From Lichenicola sp964242425 (GTDB taxonomy: Bacteria > Pseudomonadota > Alphaproteobacteria > Acetobacterales > Acetobacteraceae), in contig CAXTCK010000057.1 of assembly GCA_964242425.1 (NCBI GenBank), forward strand, positions 1 to 17,034: a DNA stretch of 17,034 bases, read 5' to 3'. The notes under the pieces are model-generated. The model worked only from the letters and a program-made list of their open reading frames with translations, was not told where the DNA came from and did no database searches. Positions 7,359 to 15,006 of this stretch are shown here, piece after piece. Both the position numbers and the translations under genes were made by a program. The number at the start of each line of letters is the position of its first letter. The first letter of the stretch is position 1.

Positions 7359-7394
7359 GCGCGGGAACCGCGCCGCCCGGCCCCACGAGGCCGG
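7359..7394 (+). promoter_or_regulatory. Two GC-rich hairpins before the TRAP binding-protein gene
   Basis: GCGCGG-GAA-CCGCGC (7359-7373) and CCGGCC-CCACGA-GGCCGG (7377-7394) are perfect 6-bp stems in tandem in the 89-nt gap between the SDR and dctP. The second stem ends on the first two bases of the strong Shine-Dalgarno GGAGGAGG (7393-7400). No T-run follows, so these are not a standard terminator. They may protect the downstream mRNA, which encodes an abundant periplasmic protein, or tune its translation. Confidence 0.45.
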
Positions 7395-7407
7395 AGGAGG
7401 ACACATC

Positions 7408-8418
7408 ATGGTCAACATCGCACGTCGCACCGTGCTCGCCTCGGCGGGCGCCGTCCTGGCGCTGCCGGCCATCGGCGGACGCGCGCGCGCGGCCGAGTTC
7501 ACCCTCACCTATGGCAACGACGCGAGCGTCGGCCATCCGGTGAACATCCAGGCCCAGGAGGTCGCCCGGCGCATCGAGGCGGATACCGGCGGCCGCGTCG
7601 TGATGCGCATCTTTCCCAACAGCCAGCTCGGCAGCGACACCGACATGCTGAGCCAGCTGCGGCTGGGCGGCATCGACATGATGACCGTGTCCGGCCTGAT
7701 CCTCGCCATCCTGGTGCCTGCAGCATCGGTCAACGGCATCGGCTTCGCGTTTCCGGACTACGAAGCCGTCTGGCAGGCGATGGACGGCGAGCTCGGCGCC
7801 CATGTGCGCGGGGAGATCGCCCGGTCCGGCCTGAACGTGATGGACCGCATGTGGGATAACGGGTTCCGCCAGATCACCGCCAGCACCAGGCCGATCAGGA
7901 CGCGGGAGGACCTGAGCGGCTTCAGGATACGCGTGCCGGTCAGTCCGCTCTGGACCTCCATGTTCAAGGCGCTCGGCGCGGCTCCCACCGGGATCAACTT
8001 CGCCGAAACCTATTCGGCGCTGCAGACCCATATTGTCGACGGCCAGGAACAGCCCCTGGTGGTGATCGAGACCTCGAAGATATACGAGGTGCAGCGCTAC
8101 TGCTCGCTGACCAACCACATGTGGGACGGCTACTGGTGGCTGGTGAACCGCCGGTCGTGGGAGGCGCTGCCTTCCGGGCTGCGCGACGTGGTGGCTTCGC
8201 ACATCAACGAGGGGGCGCTGCGCGAGCGGACGGAAATCCTGCGGTCCAGCGCGAAGGCGAAGGCGGCGCTGCAGGGCGAGGGACTGCTCTTCAACGCCGT
8301 CGACTCGACCGCGTTCGTCGCGGCGCTGCGCGACGCTGGCTTCTACGCCGAATGGCGGCACCGGTATGGCGACCGCGTGTGGTCGCTGCTGGAAGCCGTG
8401 TCGGGCCGGCTCGCGTGA
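7408..8418 (+). CDS. dctP: TRAP transporter substrate-binding protein, DctP family
   Basis: This 336-residue precursor is the periplasmic receptor of a tripartite ATP-independent transporter. The signal peptide has a twin-arginine-like start (RRTVLAS at 6-12), a hydrophobic core and a likely cut after ARA at 28. The mature part shows DctP hallmarks: a GHPV-like start, QLGSDTDMLSQLRLGGIDM, the RVP segment around 173-177 with the Arg expected to bind the substrate carboxylate, and FAETYSALQTHIVDGQEQP. The ATG at 7408 is chosen over a longer frame from 7351 because of GGAGGAGG 7 nt upstream and the clean signal peptide. It overlaps the permease gene by 4 nt. The ligand is likely an organic acid; its identity is unknown but presumably is the operon's substrate. 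Confidence 0.93.
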   Translation: MVNIARRTVLASAGAVLALPAIGGRARAAEFTLTYGNDASVGHPVNIQAQEVARRIEADTGGRVVMRIFPNSQLGSDTDMLSQLRLGGIDMMTVSGLILAILVPAASVNGIGFAFPDYEAVWQAMDGELGAHVRGEIARSGLNVMDRMWDNGFRQITASTRPIRTREDLSGFRIRVPVSPLWTSMFKALGAAPTGINFAETYSALQTHIVDGQEQPLVVIETSKIYEVQRYCSLTNHMWDGYWWLVNRRSWEALPSGLRDVVASHINEGALRERTEILRSSAKAKAALQGEGLLFNAVDSTAFVAALRDAGFYAEWRHRYGDRVWSLLEAVSGRLA

Positions 8419-10283
8419 GCCTGGCGGATGCGACCACGACGGGCGGAGCGTTCAGGCTCACGCGCGGGCTCGCACGAGCCGAGGCGCTGTTCGGCGGCGC
8501 GCTCGACGTGGCGGCGGCAGCGCTGGTCGTGGTCGAGATCGCCGTGCTGCTGGCTGGCGTGTTCGCGCGCTTCGTGCTGCGGGCGCCGCTGTTGTGGGAC
8601 GACGAGCTCGCCTCCACCCTGTTCCTGTGGCTCGTCATGCTCGGCGCTGCGGTCGCGACCCGCCGCTCCACCCACATGCGGATGCGGGCGCTGACCGGCG
8701 CGATCTCGCCGTCGTCGCGCGCGTTCCTTGATGTCGTCGCCATCCTCACCGCCATCGTCTTCCTGCTTGTCCTGGTGGTGCCAGGGATGCGTTACGCCGC
8801 CGACCAGGCCGCGATCACCTCGCCGGCGCTCGGGATCGCCGACAGCTGGCGCACCGCGGCGTTGCCGGTCGGCATCGTGCTCATGCTGGCGGTGTCGCTG
8901 CTCCGGCTGCGCGGATCGGTCACGCCACCGGTGCTCCTCGGCGCGGTGGCGCTGGTGGCTGCGGTTGCCGCGGCGTCGTGGTTCGCCTCGCCGCTGCTCC
9001 GACCGCTCGGCAATCTCAACCTGCTGATCTTCTTCGTCGGCGGCATGACGCTGATGGTGTTCATCGGCATACCGATCGCGTTCTGCTTCGGCCTGAGCAC
9101 GGTGGCTTTTCTCGGCCTGACCACGCACCTGCCGGTCGCCATCGTGGTCCAGCGCATGGACGGCGGCACGTCGCAGCTGATCCTGCTGGCGGTGCCGCTG
9201 TTCGTGTTCCTCGGCGCGCTGCTGGAGATGACCGGCATGGCGGCGTCGATGGTGCGCTTCCTGTCGAGCCTGCTCGGCCATGTCCGGGGAGGGCTCAGCT
9301 ACGTCCTGATCGGTGCGATGTACCTGGTCAGCGGCGTGTCCGGCTCCAAGGCTGCGGACATGGCGGCGGTGGCGCCGGTGCTGTTCCCGGAGATGCAGCG
9401 TCACGGCGCGCGGCCCGGCGATCTGCTGGCCCTGCTGGCCGCGACCGGCGCGCAGACCGAGACGGTGCCGCCCAGCCTGGTGCTGATCGCCATCGGCTCG
9501 GTCACCGGCGTGTCGATCAGCGCGCTGTTCACCGGCGGCCTGCTGCCCAGCGCGCTGCTCGCGGTTGTGCTGTGCACGGTGGTCTGGTCACGGCATCGGG
9601 GCGACCGCCGGGCCGACGGCGTCCGCGCCGGCCGGCGCGAGGTGGCGCTCGCGTTTGTTGTGGCCCTGCCCGCTCTCGTGCTGCCCTTCCTGGTGCGCTT
9701 CGCTGTGATCGAGGGGATTACCACCGCGACCGAGGTCTCGACCATCGGCATCGCCTACTGTCTCCTGGTCGGGCCGCTCCTCTACCGCCGGATCGGCTGG
9801 CAGCAGCTGTTCTCGGCCCTGGTCGGGACGGCGGCCCTGTCGGGCGCCATCCTGCTAATCGTCGGCACGGCGACCGCGATGGGCTGGGCGCTGACGAGGT
9901 CCGACTTCTCGCGCGAGCTCGCCCTGGCGATGTCGGCCCTGCCGGGCGGAGGCCCCATGTTCATCGCCGTCTCTGTCGCGGCCTTCGCCGTCCTCGGCAG
10001 CGTGCTTGAGGGCATTCCCGCCGTCGTGCTGTTCGGGCCGCTGCTGTTTCCCATCGCCCGGCATCTTGGGGTGAACGAGGTTCACTACGCCATCGTGGTG
10101 GTGCTCGCGATGGGGCTGGGGTTGTTCGCGCCGCCGTTCGGCATCGGCTACTACGCGGCCTGCGCGGTTTCCAAGGTGGACCCGAACGCCGGCCTGCGGC
10201 CGATCTGGGGCTACCTGCTGGCCTTGCTGATCGGGCTTGTCGTGGTGGCGGCCGTCCCATGGCTTTCGATCGGCTTCCTTTAA
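8415..10283 (+). CDS. TRAP transporter fused permease, DctQ-DctM
   Basis: This 622-residue inner-membrane protein fuses the small DctQ subunit (about residues 25-165, four hydrophobic segments, with LLWDDELASTLFLWLVMLG) to the large DctM subunit (about 200-620, roughly a dozen segments). In all I count about 16-18 candidate membrane segments. DctM-type features include FIGIPIAFCFGLS, LAVPLFVFLGALLE, VSGVSGSKAADMAAV and GLFAPPFGIG. The GTG start at 8415 overlaps the dctP stop (GTGA); open frame upstream of this is antisense-like composition inside dctP. The transporter imports an organic acid with sodium or protons. The fusion makes the whole transporter a two-gene unit. It stops with TAA just before a 79-nt gap. 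Confidence 0.92.
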   Translation: MSLADATTTGGAFRLTRGLARAEALFGGALDVAAAALVVVEIAVLLAGVFARFVLRAPLLWDDELASTLFLWLVMLGAAVATRRSTHMRMRALTGAISPSSRAFLDVVAILTAIVFLLVLVVPGMRYAADQAAITSPALGIADSWRTAALPVGIVLMLAVSLLRLRGSVTPPVLLGAVALVAAVAAASWFASPLLRPLGNLNLLIFFVGGMTLMVFIGIPIAFCFGLSTVAFLGLTTHLPVAIVVQRMDGGTSQLILLAVPLFVFLGALLEMTGMAASMVRFLSSLLGHVRGGLSYVLIGAMYLVSGVSGSKAADMAAVAPVLFPEMQRHGARPGDLLALLAATGAQTETVPPSLVLIAIGSVTGVSISALFTGGLLPSALLAVVLCTVVWSRHRGDRRADGVRAGRREVALAFVVALPALVLPFLVRFAVIEGITTATEVSTIGIAYCLLVGPLLYRRIGWQQLFSALVGTAALSGAILLIVGTATAMGWALTRSDFSRELALAMSALPGGGPMFIAVSVAAFAVLGSVLEGIPAVVLFGPLLFPIARHLGVNEVHYAIVVVLAMGLGLFAPPFGIGYYAACAVSKVDPNAGLRPIWGYLLALLIGLVVVAAVPWLSIGFL

Positions 10284-10362
10284 CCCCCGAAGCGCCGTTC
10301 GTCGGCGTGGCGCGGCGTCGGCTGGTGTTGGCGTCGCCTCCTGTTCCCTAGGAAGAAGCATC

Positions 10363-11298
10363 ATGACAAAGGTCAAGGTCGCAATCATCGGATCCGGAAA
10401 CATCGGCACCGACCTCATGATCAAGGTCATGCGGTCGCGCACGCTCGAGATCGGCGCGTTCATCGGCATCGATCCGGAGTCGGACGGGTTGCGTCGCGCC
10501 GCACGTTTGGGGATACCGATCTCTACAAAGGGCATCGACGGGCTCGTTGCCATGCCTGGATTCGCCGACATCCGGATCGTGTTCGATGCGACCTCCGCAG
10601 GCGCACACCGGCGGCACGATGCTGTGCTTCGATCGCACGGCAAGCAGGTGATCGACCTTACGCCGGCGGCCGTCGGACCCTACGTTGTGCCGTCCGTCAA
10701 CCTTGAGGATAATCTCGCAGAGCCCAACCTCAACATGGTCACCTGCGGCGGCCAGGCGACGATCCCGATCGTGGCCGCGGTGCGGCGGGCGGCGCCGGTG
10801 CGTTATGCCGAGATCGTCGCGGCGATCGCCTCGAAGTCGGCAGGACCGGGGACGCGCGCCAACATCGACGAATTCACCGAGACGACCGCCCGGGCGATCG
10901 AGACGGTGGGCGGAGCGGAACGCGGCAAGGCCATCATCATCCTCAACCCCGCTGACCCGCCGCTGATGATGCGCGACACGGTCTACTGCCTTTGCCCGAC
11001 CGGCGACGAGACGGCGATCGCCCGCTCGGTCGGGGAGACGGTGGAGGTGGTGCAAGGCTACGTGCCCGGCTACCGGCTGAAGCAGCCGGTCCAGTTTGAA
11101 CGCATCGAGGAGGGCGCGCTGTTCCTGCCCGACACCGGCGAAAGCTTCTCCGGGCTGAAGGTGACCGTGCTGCTGGAGGTCGAAGGCGCCGCGCACTACC
11201 TGCCCGCCTATGCCGGCAACCTCGACATCATGACCTCGGCAGCACTTCGAACCGCCGAACGACTGGCGGTTCCAGGCAACCGGGAGCTCGCAGCATGA
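10363..11298 (+). CDS. mhpF: Acetaldehyde dehydrogenase, CoA-acylating
   Basis: This 311-residue protein matches the MhpF/DmpF/BphJ family, which converts acetaldehyde or short aldehydes plus CoA and NAD to acyl-CoA. The NAD motif is GSGNIGTDL (10-18). The catalytic Cys128 lies in NMVTCGGQATIP, and KSAGPGTRANIDEFTETT and GNLDIMTSAA are family signatures. Start 10363 has AGGAAG 7 nt upstream; the open frame extending upstream to 10237 runs back into the permease. The 4-nt overlap with the aldolase gene fits the known complex of these two enzymes, in which the aldehyde is channelled between active sites. Length is close to normal for the family. Confidence 0.95.
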   Translation: MTKVKVAIIGSGNIGTDLMIKVMRSRTLEIGAFIGIDPESDGLRRAARLGIPISTKGIDGLVAMPGFADIRIVFDATSAGAHRRHDAVLRSHGKQVIDLTPAAVGPYVVPSVNLEDNLAEPNLNMVTCGGQATIPIVAAVRRAAPVRYAEIVAAIASKSAGPGTRANIDEFTETTARAIETVGGAERGKAIIILNPADPPLMMRDTVYCLCPTGDETAIARSVGETVEVVQGYVPGYRLKQPVQFERIEEGALFLPDTGESFSGLKVTVLLEVEGAAHYLPAYAGNLDIMTSAALRTAERLAVPGNRELAA

Positions 11299-12362
11299 GT
11301 GCCGTACCGCCACGCCTCTACCTCCAGGACGTCACGCTGCGCGACGGCATGCATGCTGTCCGACACCAGTACACGGTGGGGGACGTGCGGCGGATCGCGC
11401 AGGCGCTGGACGAGGCGGGAGTCGATGCGATCGAGGTCGCACATGGTGATGGGTTGCAGGGGTCGTCCCTGAACTACGGCTTCGGCGCCGCCACCGACTG
11501 GGAGTGGATCGCCGCGGCGGCGGAAGTCGTGCGACGGGCCAGGCTGACGACGCTGCTCATCCCGGGCATCGGTACGCTGCACGACCTGCGGCGCGCCTAC
11601 GGGCTCGGGATCCGCTCGGTGCGGGTCGCCACCCACTGCACGGAGGCCGACGTCTCGAAGCAGCACATCCAGGAGGCCCGCGCGCTCGGGATGGACGTGT
11701 CGGGGTTCCTGATGATGAGCCACATGGCCTCCCCGGAGACCCTGGCGGGGCAGGCAAAGCTGATGGAGGAGTACGGGGCGACCTGTGTCTACGTGACCGA
11801 CAGCGGTGGACGGCTGACCATGGATGGGGTGGTGGATCGCCTTGCCGCCTATGCCCGCGTGCTCCGGCCCGAGACCGAGCGCGGCATCCATGCTCACCAG
11901 AACCTGAGTCTCGCGGTCGCGAACAGCGTCGTCGCGGTGGAAGCCGGCGCGGTCCGGGTGGATGCCAGCCTCACCGGCATCGGCGCCGGTGCCGGCAATA
12001 CCCCGCTGGAAGCCTTCGTCGCAGTCGCCAACCTGCGCGGCTGGACGCACGGAGCCGACCTGTACGCGTTGATGGACGCAGCGGACGACATCGTCCGACC
12101 GCAGCAGGAGCGCCCGGTGCGGGTCGACCGCGAGACGCTGTCGCTGGGCTATGCTGGAGTGTATTCGTCGTTCCTGCGGCACGCGGAACGGGCAGCGGCG
12201 GCGCACGATCTCGATACCCGGAGCATCCTCGTGGAGGCGGGTCGACGCGGACTGGTCGGCGGCCAGGAGGACATGATCCTCGACGTGGCACTCGACCTAA
12301 AGCAAGGCAGGAGCCTGTCCATATCCGGCGCGCAACGGCAAGCCTTGACCTCCGGAGCATGA
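11295..12362 (+). CDS. mhpE: 4-hydroxy-2-oxovalerate aldolase
   Basis: This 355-residue protein belongs to the DmpG/BphI/MhpE class II aldolases, which cleave 4-hydroxy-2-oxoacids to pyruvate and an aldehyde. Visible active-site elements are LRDGMHA at 15-21 (Arg16, metal ligand Asp17, His20), HAHQN at 199-203 with metal ligands His199 and His201, and GYAGVYSSFLRH with Tyr290, as in BphI. A C-terminal lid contributes to the dehydrogenase interface. Normally it follows 2-hydroxypenta-2,4-dienoate hydratase (MhpD), absent here, so the 4-hydroxy-2-oxoacid must arise another way, perhaps by an SDR or ThDP step of this operon. Catalytic residues are intact. Confidence 0.95.
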   Translation: MSAVPPRLYLQDVTLRDGMHAVRHQYTVGDVRRIAQALDEAGVDAIEVAHGDGLQGSSLNYGFGAATDWEWIAAAAEVVRRARLTTLLIPGIGTLHDLRRAYGLGIRSVRVATHCTEADVSKQHIQEARALGMDVSGFLMMSHMASPETLAGQAKLMEEYGATCVYVTDSGGRLTMDGVVDRLAAYARVLRPETERGIHAHQNLSLAVANSVVAVEAGAVRVDASLTGIGAGAGNTPLEAFVAVANLRGWTHGADLYALMDAADDIVRPQQERPVRVDRETLSLGYAGVYSSFLRHAERAAAAHDLDTRSILVEAGRRGLVGGQEDMILDVALDLKQGRSLSISGAQRQALTSGA

Positions 12363-12432
12363 CGATGACGCCGATGAACATGGACTCTTGAACACCATCC
12401 CGGTCCATTCAAGCCAAAGCGGAGAGCCAATC

Positions 12433-13830
12433 TTGTCCGAGGACGCTTTAACGGCATCGCCGCAGGCGATATCCCACAACCCTGCCACCGGGGACGTCAT
12501 CGAACGATTTCCATTCCAGGCCAGGACAGAGTTCGAGGCGCTCCTTGGCGAGGCACGAGCCGCGTTCGAACGCTGGCGTGGAATGTCGATCGTCGAACGT
12601 GCCGTCATTTATGACCGGTTCAGTGATGCTCTGCTGCTGCAGGAGGATCGTATCGCACCGGTCATCACCGCCGAGATGGGAAAGATCTTGAAGGAGTCGC
12701 GGGCCGAAGTGAGAAAATGCGCAGCGACAGCGAAGTGGTTTGCAGAGCATTCAGCCAGCCTGCTCGCTGACGAGCCGGTTGAGGTGGACGGCGACGACCG
12801 CGCCTATGTATCCTACCTGCCGATCGGTACAATCCTCGGCGTGATGCCATGGAACTTCCCGATCTGGCAGGCGGTTCGCGCCTGCGTGCCGATCATGCTC
12901 TCCGGCAACGGCTTTATCCTGAAGCCGGCACCCAACACGATGCGATGCGCCTATCTGCTGCGTGACGTCTGGGATGCGGCCGGGCTGCCGAAGGGGCTGT
13001 TCGCGGTGCTGAACACCGACAATGAGGGCGTCGAGGCGGTGCTGGCCGATCGGCGCGTCGCCGGCGTGACGCTGACCGGGAGCATGCGCGCGGGAAGCGC
13101 CGTCGCCGCACAGGCCGGCAAGCTGATCAAGAAGTCGGTGCTCGAACTTGGGGGCGCCGACCCGTTCATCGTGCTGGCCGATGCCGACATCGACGAAGCG
13201 GTACGAGCCGCCATACCGGCACGCTTCAGCAACACCGGTCAGGTCTGCCTCAACGCCAAGCGTTTCATTCTGGAGCACCCGATCGTGGAACGGTTCACTG
13301 CGCTGTTCCTGGACGGCGTGCGCCGGCTCAAGCTCGGTGATCCCATGAACGAGGAGACAACCCAGGGACCGATCGCACGGTCGGATCTGCGAGATGGCGT
13401 GCATGATCAAGTCACCCGCTCGGTCTCGAGCGGAGCCAAGCTCCTGGTCGGCGGCCACAAGTTGGACGGTCCGGGTTATTTCTACGAGCCAACGGTGCTA
13501 TCCGAGGTCAAGCCGGGCATGGCTGCGTTCGACGAAGAAATCTTTGGTCCGGTAGCCGCCCTGATCGAGGCGCGGGACGTCGAGCATGCAATAGAGCTTG
13601 CCAACCGCAGCGACTACGGACTGAGCGGCAACCTATGGACGGTCGATCTCGATCGTGCACGATCAATTGCACGCAGGCTCGAAACCGGGGGAGTCTTCGT
13701 CAACAGCTTCAGCGCGTCCAATGCGCGCATCCCGGTAGGCGGCGTGAAGAACAGCGGCTATGGGCGAGAACTCTCGCATTTCGGCGTCCGGGAGTTCACC
13801 AACGCGCAGACCGTTTGGATCAAAGGCTGA
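12433..13830 (+). CDS. sad: NAD-dependent semialdehyde dehydrogenase, Sad/YneI type
   Basis: This aldehyde dehydrogenase is closest in remembered sequence to E. coli Sad (YneI), a succinate semialdehyde dehydrogenase. Shared stretches include the N-terminal SHNPATGDVIE, PLGTIL-like LPIGTILGVMPWNFP, LTGSMRAGSAVAAQAG, LELGGADPFIVL, NTGQVCLNAKRFI and the C-terminal GYGRELSHFGVREF. Catalytic residues are Glu238 and Cys272 with the usual spacing of 34. I choose TTG at 12433, with GGAGAG 6 nt upstream and a length of 465 near the 462 of Sad. A longer TTG start at 12388 gives 480 residues and cannot be excluded. Codons look less G/C-biased than in the preceding genes, hinting at a separate origin. 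In context it could oxidise succinic or another short semialdehyde to the acid. Nothing coding is seen in 13831-13902. Confidence 0.93.
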   Translation: MSEDALTASPQAISHNPATGDVIERFPFQARTEFEALLGEARAAFERWRGMSIVERAVIYDRFSDALLLQEDRIAPVITAEMGKILKESRAEVRKCAATAKWFAEHSASLLADEPVEVDGDDRAYVSYLPIGTILGVMPWNFPIWQAVRACVPIMLSGNGFILKPAPNTMRCAYLLRDVWDAAGLPKGLFAVLNTDNEGVEAVLADRRVAGVTLTGSMRAGSAVAAQAGKLIKKSVLELGGADPFIVLADADIDEAVRAAIPARFSNTGQVCLNAKRFILEHPIVERFTALFLDGVRRLKLGDPMNEETTQGPIARSDLRDGVHDQVTRSVSSGAKLLVGGHKLDGPGYFYEPTVLSEVKPGMAAFDEEIFGPVAALIEARDVEHAIELANRSDYGLSGNLWTVDLDRARSIARRLETGGVFVNSFSASNARIPVGGVKNSGYGRELSHFGVREFTNAQTVWIKG

Positions 13831-13902
13831 GCTCGCGCCGGATCGTTTTGCGTCATTGATGTACACATCGTGCGGGTTGTCGCTCCCAATGGTTCGGTCA
13901 GC

Positions 13903-14052
13903 CTGCCCTTGATGCCGTGATGGTCTTGCTCGACGCGGTTGTTCAGGGTGGCGCTGGTCCGGTGTCGGATGGTCTTACCAAGCATGGTGCGGATTGCCCT
14001 CGGGTAGGAGCCATGGCCGTTCGTCGTCACCCGGTCCGGCCGGAAGCCCATG
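13903..14052 (-). mobile_element. IS6-family transposase internal fragment (copy 1)
   Basis: On the minus strand this 150-bp piece encodes MGFRPDRVTTNGHGSYPRAI and on to NNRVEQDHHGIKGR, which is the second catalytic Asp region and the Glu region of an IS6-family DDE transposase. It aligns without gaps to 14453-14602, with roughly 85% identity by eye. The catalytic TTDGHG is TTNGHG, so the Asp is lost, and both ends are missing. It is dead DNA, and sequence identity stops sharply at each border. Confidence 0.85.
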
Positions 14053-14212
14053 GGTGCGCTTCTTCGACCTGCCGTGCTTCATGGCCGCCCTGTTCACTTC
14101 CGGACCGGACCGGATGCTGTTCTCCGTGGACCATCCGTTCGCGTCGATGGAGCAGGGGCGGGTGTTCCTTGACACGGTGCCGCTATCGCCCGCCGACCGG
14201 GACAAGCTCACG
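14053..14212 (+). pseudogene. Amidohydrolase-2 family C-terminal remnant
   Basis: In one frame this 160-bp stretch reads FFDLPCFMAALFTSGPDRMLFSVDHPF and then SMEQGRVFLDTVPLSPADRDKL. That is the C-terminal metal-site region of the ACMSD / gamma-resorcylate decarboxylase type amidohydrolases (DRxLFSVDxPF, then LSxxDRxKI). The N-terminal part is absent: the frame enters from antisense IS6 sequence. The last residues (the usual HGNAxxLL) are replaced by an IS6 end at 14213. It is about 53 residues of a roughly 300-residue enzyme, so non-functional. It may be a leftover of a decarboxylase once linked to the neighbouring pathway. The family call rests on motifs only. Confidence 0.65.
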
Positions 14213-14233
14213 GGTTCTGTCAGCACTCGCGCC
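14213..14233 (+). repeat. IS6 terminal inverted repeat, copy 2 end
   Basis: The sequence begins GGTTCTGTCAG, then CA, then CTCGCGCC. It matches 16295-16315 at 19 of 21 positions, the only differences being CA against TT in the middle. Reading inward from the element edge, both begin GG, as IS6-family ends do. Confidence 0.8.
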
Positions 14234-14268
14234 TAATTCCCGGATGTTCTTCATAGGAGCTTGCTGGA

Positions 14269-14716
14269 TCAGGCGTTCTGCATGATCCCGAGGACATCTC
14301 GGGCGCCTCTCGCGAAGCGGAAGCGGCGGAGGGAGGCGGGGACGACCTGATTGTGACGTCGGCGGGGACGGAGGAGGTCGCGGAGTTCGCCGTGCTCCCT
14401 GCAGAAGCGATGGGCCGCGTCGTGGCTCTTGAAGCCGCGTATGCATTGGATCCTGCCCTTGATGCCGCGATGGTCCTGCTCAAGGCGGTTATTGAGGTAG
14501 GCGCTGGTGCGATGGCGGACCGCCTTGCCCAGCACGCTGCGGATCGCCCTTGGGTAGGAGCCATGGCCGTCCGTCGTCACCTGGTCCGGCCGGAAGCCCA
14601 TGACCGCTCGCGCCGAGCGGAAGAACGCCTTGGCGGCCTTCATGTCCCGGTGCTCGCTGAGCATGGCGTCGATCAGGTTCCCGTCCCGGTCGGCCGCCCG
14701 GTAGAGGTAGCACCGT
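14269..14716 (-). pseudogene. IS6-family transposase, N-terminally truncated
   Basis: About 149 codons remain, starting near CYLYRAADRDGNLIDAM and running through TTDGHGSYPRAI (second catalytic Asp) and NNRLEQDHRGIKGR (Glu) to an intact stop (TGA at 14271-14269). Beyond the DDE domain it supplies the C-terminus that copy 3 lacks inside this window: GFKSHDAAHRFCREHGELR and FARGARDVLGIMQNA. The zinc-ribbon and helix-turn-helix N-terminus and the first catalytic Asp are missing, so it is inactive. The first 130 residues could be mistaken for a gene starting at 14664. Confidence 0.85.
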
Positions 14717-14753
14717 CTTGCTGGCTTAAGCTCAGGCCGCTCTGCTTAGCCTC

Positions 14754-15006
14754 ATGGTGAACAGAGCAGATGAGGCTGCCACAGTGGCAGCCACTCAGGC
14801 AGCTTCGGTGCAGCGGATCGAGATCGTCAGCGATCGGCGCCGCGCCCATGATCCAGCGTTTCGGGCACGCGTGGTTGCGGATTCGTATGTTCCCGGCACG
14901 CGGGTACGAGAACTCGCGGTGCGACATGGGATCTGCGCGAGCCTGGTCTACCGGTGGCGCCGCGAGCGTGCGGCGGCGGCGAGCGCTGGATCGGCTTTAC
15001 GGCTTG
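14754..15006 (+). pseudogene. IS66-type OrfA (TnpA) remnant
   Basis: The frame has a helix-turn-helix protein of the IS66 OrfA / transposase-8 kind: RRRAHDPAFRARVVADSY, then PGTRVRELAVRHGI and SLVYRWRRERAAA. About 84 residues are IS66-like. The remaining codons up to 15044 come from the adjacent IS3 end, so the true sequence is cut at about 15006. No OrfB or OrfC of IS66 follows. An ATG at 14754 and a GTG at 14757 are possible starts. The interval 14717-14753 may hold the IS66 5' end, but I see no terminal repeat there. Confidence 0.7.

Larger units (their letters stand above)
14213..14716 (-). mobile_element. IS6-family element, 5'-truncated (copy 2)
   Basis: The left boundary is a terminal inverted repeat, GGTTCTGTCAGCACTCGCG at 14213, matching the end at 16295. 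It carries the C-terminal part of an IS6 transposase on the minus strand. The other end is lost: similarity to copy 3 stops at about 14710-14720, inside the coding region just before YLYRA. The right terminal repeat is therefore absent and the element cannot move by itself. It interrupts the amidohydrolase remnant on its left. Confidence 0.82.

Noticed and set aside
10284..10362. Possible terminator after dctQM (CGCCG-TTCGT-CGGCG at 10293-10307)
   Set aside because: The stem is only 5 bp with no following T-run, and the next gene is coupled in function, so read-through is more likely.
13831..13902. Terminator after the ALDH gene
   Set aside because: No stable stem followed by a T-run is visible. 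The 72-nt stretch holds nothing I can name.
13994..14236. An 80-codon plus-strand frame read as a small gene
   Set aside because: It is a chimera: its first 20 codons are antisense IS6 DNA, its middle is the amidohydrolase remnant and its end is an IS6 terminal repeat.
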